Of a stretch of DNA of 9,647 nt, positions 6,542 through 9,647 are shown one piece after another; position 1 is the first letter of the stretch, and every line of letters starts with the position of its first letter. Under the pieces are notes generated by a model. It was not told where the DNA came from, searched no databases, and saw nothing but the letters and a program-made list of their open reading frames with translations. The stretch is from Streptococcus mitis SK569 (lineage in GTDB: Bacteria > Bacillota > Bacilli > Lactobacillales > Streptococcaceae), in NCBI RefSeq assembly GCF_000222785.1, contig NZ_AFUF01000005.1, positions 1 through 9,647 on the forward strand, given 5' to 3'. Position numbers and translations under genes: made by a program.

Positions 6542-6627
6542 TTTTTCACATCTTATTCACAAAATAAAAATAGATTTCAATTGAGAAAATCACAATTTTC
6601 AAAGAGTTATCCACAGTTTGTGTAAAA
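6542..6627. other. DnaA-box cluster upstream of htrA
   Basis: Four 9-mers match the bacterial DnaA box TT(A/T)TNCACA. They are TTTTTCACA (6542-6550, plus), TTATTCACA (6553-6561, plus), the perfect TTATCCACA (6607-6615, plus) and TTTTACACA (6619-6627, minus). Four sites in 86 bp are far more than chance in intergenic DNA of this length. The rightmost box overlaps the -35 area of the htrA promoter. It is probably a second DnaA-binding region of the origin, or a DnaA control site for htrA; binding is inferred. Confidence 0.6.
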
Positions 6628-6636
6628 CTTTTTGTG

Positions 6637-6653
6637 TTTAAGTTATAATTAAG
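6637..6653 (+). promoter_or_regulatory. CiaR-binding repeat over the htrA -10
   Basis: TTTAAG (6637-6642) and ATTAAG (6648-6653) are 5 bp apart, the pattern of the CiaR site (TTTAAG-N5-TTTAAG) of the CiaRH two-component system. A perfect -10 TATAAT (6644-6649) lies within it. A weak -35 candidate TGTAAA (6621-6626) is 17 bp upstream. CiaR activation of htrA is well known in pneumococcus, and the start would be near 6656. Confidence 0.85.
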
Positions 6654-6677
6654 CTAGTCAGTTTATACTTTCAGTAA

Positions 6678-7880
<1,203 letters not shown>

Positions 7881-7888
7881 TTGACATC

Positions 7889-7910
7889 TATGTAAAGAAA
7901 GCTTTACATA
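7889..7910. repeat. Perfect inverted repeat between htrA and parB
   Basis: TATGTAAAG (7889-7897) and CTTTACATA (7902-7910) form a 9-bp perfect stem with a 4-nt loop. No T-run follows on either strand, so it is not an ordinary terminator. TTGACA at 7881-7886 just before it could be a -35, but the hexamer 18 bp further (TACATA) is a poor -10. It may be an operator or an RNA-processing or stabilising stem between the two genes. Confidence 0.5.
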
Positions 7911-7937
7911 AGAGAAAAGATGTGTTAGTGTAGAATC

Positions 7938-8695
7938 ATGGAAAAATTTGAAATGATTTCTATCACAGATATACAAAAAAATCCCTATCAACCCCGAAAA
8001 GAATTTGATGGAGAAAAACTAGATGAACTAGCACAGTCTATCAAAGAAAATGGGGTCATTCAACCGATTATTGTTCGTCAATCTCCTGTTATTGGTTATG
8101 AAATACTTGCAGGAGAGAGACGCTATCGGGCTTCACTTTTAGCTGGTCTAAGGTCTATCCCAGCTGTTGTTAAACAGCTTTCAGACCAAGAGATGATGGT
8201 CCAGTCCATTATTGAAAATTTGCAGAGAGAAAATTTAAATCCAATAGAAGAAGCACGCGCCTATGAATCTCTTGTAGAGAAAGGATTTACCCATGCTGAA
8301 ATTGCAGATAAAATGGGCAAGTCTCGTCCATACATCAGCAACTCTATTCGCTTGCTGTCCTTGCCAGAACAGATCCTTTCAGAAGTAGAAAATGGCAAAC
8401 TATCACAAGCCCATGCGCGTTCTCTAGTTGGGTTGAATAAGGAACAACAAGACTATTTCTTTCAACGAATTATAGAAGAAGACATTTCTGTAAGGAAGTT
8501 AGAAGCTCTTCTGACAGAGAAAAAACAAAAGAAACTGCAAAAAAATGATCATTTCATACAAAATGAAGAAGAACAGTTAAAAAACTACTCGGATTAGATG
8601 TAGAGATTAAACTGTCTAAAAAAGATAGTGGAAAAATTATTATTTCTTTTTCAAATCAAGAAGAATACAGTAGAATTATCAACAGCCTGAAATAA
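7938..8695 (+). pseudogene. parB: Chromosome-partition protein ParB (Spo0J), frame interrupted near the 3' end
   Basis: ParB binds parS sites near the origin, spreads as a CTP-dependent clamp and loads SMC. The first frame gives 219 residues ending at a TAG (8595-8597). It contains NPYQPRKEF (15-23), the CTP-binding motif AGERRYRA (58-65), ENLQREN (93-99) and the helix-turn-helix (about 117-140). The C-terminal dimerisation domain follows in another frame: from 8585 one reads LLGLDVEIKLSKKDSGKI and on to a TAA at 8693-8695, like other ParB tails. Joining the two restores 252 residues, the length I recall for the pneumococcal protein. The break is at six A's (8579-8584) where seven are needed. 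The run reads A_AAA_AAC, a -1 frameshift heptamer that would rejoin exactly the right frame. The ATG has no clear ribosome site. It may be a mutation, a base-calling error or recoding. Confidence 0.8.
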
Positions 8696-8713
8696 GGCTG
8701 TTCTTTTATTTTT
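8681..8713 (+). terminator. Terminator of htrA-parB
   Basis: AACAGCC (8681-8687) pairs with GGCTGTT (8696-8702) around an 8-nt loop, followed by a T-rich run from 8704. The stop codon of the restored parB frame (8693-8695) lies in the loop. This placement suits a gene whose true end is here rather than at 8597. Confidence 0.8.
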
Positions 8714-8726
8714 TTATCTCACAAGG

Positions 8727-8842
8727 TTATCCACTATTTTTTTCAATAAAAAGCTTAATGAATCAATAGTTTCTGATTTTATCCCCAACTTGTGGATAAA
8801 ACTTGGTAACATTGTGGATTATTTTTCACAGCTTGTGGAAAA
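8727..8842. other. DnaA-box cluster before dnaA, probable oriC part
   Basis: Six sites lie in 116 bp. They are TTATCCACT (8727-8735, plus), TTATCCCCA (8779-8787, plus), the perfect TTATCCACA on the minus strand (8791-8799), TAATCCACA on the minus strand (8813-8821), TTTTTCACA (8822-8830, plus) and TTTTCCACA on the minus strand (8834-8842). The two at 8779 and 8791 face each other 3 bp apart. The flanks are AT-rich. Such clusters between parB and dnaA mark oriC in Firmicutes and also control dnaA. Which AT-rich stretch unwinds cannot be told from this window, since the dnaA-dnaN gap lies outside it. Confidence 0.85.
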
Positions 8843-8864
8843 TTCTTGTTCTCTATGGTAAAAT
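8836..8864 (+). promoter_or_regulatory. dnaA promoter
   Basis: TGGAAA (8836-8841) and TAAAAT (8859-8864) are 17 bp apart, and TGG before the -10 makes it an extended type. Transcription would start near 8871. The DnaA box at 8834-8842 covers the -35, so DnaA should repress its own gene. A weak all-AT stem (8873-8879 with 8882-8888) follows at the start of the leader. Confidence 0.6.
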
Positions 8865-8906
8865 AGGTCTAGTATTAAACTTTTAATAGTAAAGGAGGAG
8901 AAAGGA

Positions 8907-9647
8907 TTGAAAGAAAAACAATTTTGGAATCGTATATTAGAATTTGCTCAAGAAAGACTGACTCGATCCATGTATGATTTCTATGCTATTCAAGCTGAAC
9001 TCATCAAGGTAGAGGAAAATGTTGCCACTATATTTTTACCACGATCTGAAATGGAAATGGTCTGGGAAAAACAACTAAAAGATATTATTGTAGTTGCCGG
9101 ATTTGAAATTTATGATGCTGAGATAACTCCCCACTATATTTTCACCAAACCTCAAGATACGGCTATCTCACAAGTTGAAGAAGCTACAATTTCAACTCTT
9201 TATGACTATAGTCCAAAGTTAGCATCTATTCCTTATTCGGATACGGGATTAAAAGAAAAGTATACCTTTGATAATTTTATTCAAGGGGATGGAAATGTTT
9301 GGGCAGTATCAGCCGCTTTGGCTGTCTCTGAAGATTTAGCCTTGACCTATAATCCTCTTTTTATCTATGGAGGACCTGGGCTTGGTAAGACTCACCTGTT
9401 AAACGCTATTGGAAATGAAATTCTAAAAAATATTCCCAATGCGCGTGTCAAATACATACCTGCTGAAAGCTTTATTAATGACTTTCTTGATCACCTAAGA
9501 CTTGGGGAAATGGAAAAGTTTAAAAAGACCTACCGCAGTCTTGATCTTTTGTTAATCGATGATATCCAGTCACTCAGCGGAAAAAAAGTCGCAACTCAGG
9601 AAGAATTTTTCAATACCTTTAACGCCCTTCATGACAAGCAAAAACAG
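8907..9647 (+). CDS. dnaA: Chromosomal replication initiator DnaA, 3' part beyond the window
   Basis: DnaA is the AAA+ ATPase that binds DnaA boxes, melts oriC and loads the replicative helicase. The window holds 247 codons, ending exactly at a codon boundary, of about 453 in pneumococcus. Domain I (about 1-85) begins [18 protein letters not shown] and contacts helicase and partners; a short linker follows. The AAA+ domain starts near 115 ([12 protein letters not shown]), with Walker A GPGLGKT at 156-162 (K161) and Walker B LLLIDDI with D218 and D219. The start is TTG at 8907, preceded by a very strong AAAGGAGG site 8 bases upstream. The nearest in-frame ATG would remove the conserved N-terminus. 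No frame breaks are seen. The DNA-binding domain IV is outside the window. Confidence 0.98.
   Translation, partial: MKEKQFWNRILEFAQERLTRSMYDFYAIQAELIKVEENVATIFLPRSEMEMVWEKQLKDIIVVAGFEIYDAEITPHYIFTKPQDTAISQVEEATISTLYDYSPKLASIPYSDTGLKEKYTFDNFIQGDGNVWAVSAALAVSEDLALTYNPLFIYGGPGLGKTHLLNAIGNEILKNIPNARVKYIPAESFINDFLDHLRLGEMEKFKKTYRSLDLLLIDDIQSLSGKKVATQEEFFNTFNALHDKQKQ

Noticed and set aside
7889..7910. Intrinsic terminator after htrA
   Set aside because: The stem is perfect, but it is AT-rich and followed by AGAGAAAAGA, not a T-run.

Overview
The window reads as the chromosomal origin region of a mitis-group Streptococcus (S. mitis, S. oralis or S. pneumoniae relatives). DNA is AT-rich. The order TetR regulator, tRNA-Asn, tRNA-Glu, comE, comD, comC, tRNA-Arg, rlmH, htrA, parB, dnaA is the one known beside oriC in pneumococcus and close relatives. 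The HtrA, ParB and DnaA proteins look almost pneumococcal. The encoded competence peptide, [17 protein letters not shown], differs from the two common pneumococcal pherotypes (CSP-1 and CSP-2), which favours S. mitis or a close sister. The species cannot be fixed from this window alone.

Left part (1-3325): a very large YhgE/Pip-family membrane protein on the minus strand runs off the left edge. Divergent from it is a TetR-family repressor. The 127-bp gap between them holds back-to-back promoters and two near-identical 17-bp palindromes that are probably the repressor's operators. A bidirectional hairpin terminator (3303-3320) closes the TetR gene and, from the other side, the tRNA/com transcription unit.

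Middle part (3333-5993), all on the minus strand: tRNA-Arg, then comC-comD-comE (competence pheromone precursor, receptor kinase, response regulator), then tRNA-Glu and tRNA-Asn. The comC promoter has a good -10 but no clear -35. Upstream of it lies a ComE direct repeat (two 9-mers, 12 bp apart), so the operon is autocatalytic. The tRNA-Arg terminator sits just upstream of that site. The tRNA-Glu promoter begins at the base after the comE stop.

Right part (6037-9647): rlmH (minus; 23S rRNA methyltransferase, possibly leaderless), then htrA, parB and the first 247 codons of dnaA on the plus strand. The htrA promoter carries a CiaR-type repeat across its -10. DnaA boxes occur in two clusters, one before htrA and one before dnaA, a two-part arrangement around htrA-parB. 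The genes are functionally linked. HtrA degrades competence peptide and is induced by CiaRH, and the position near oriC raises the dosage of com genes under replication stress (both known from pneumococcus).

The main anomaly is in parB. A run of six A's, where the conserved frame needs seven, ends the frame at 219 codons and separates the C-terminal dimerisation domain. The run happens to form A_AAA_AAC, a -1 frameshift heptamer that would restore the full 252-residue protein. A sequencing or assembly error, a real null mutation and programmed frameshifting are all open.
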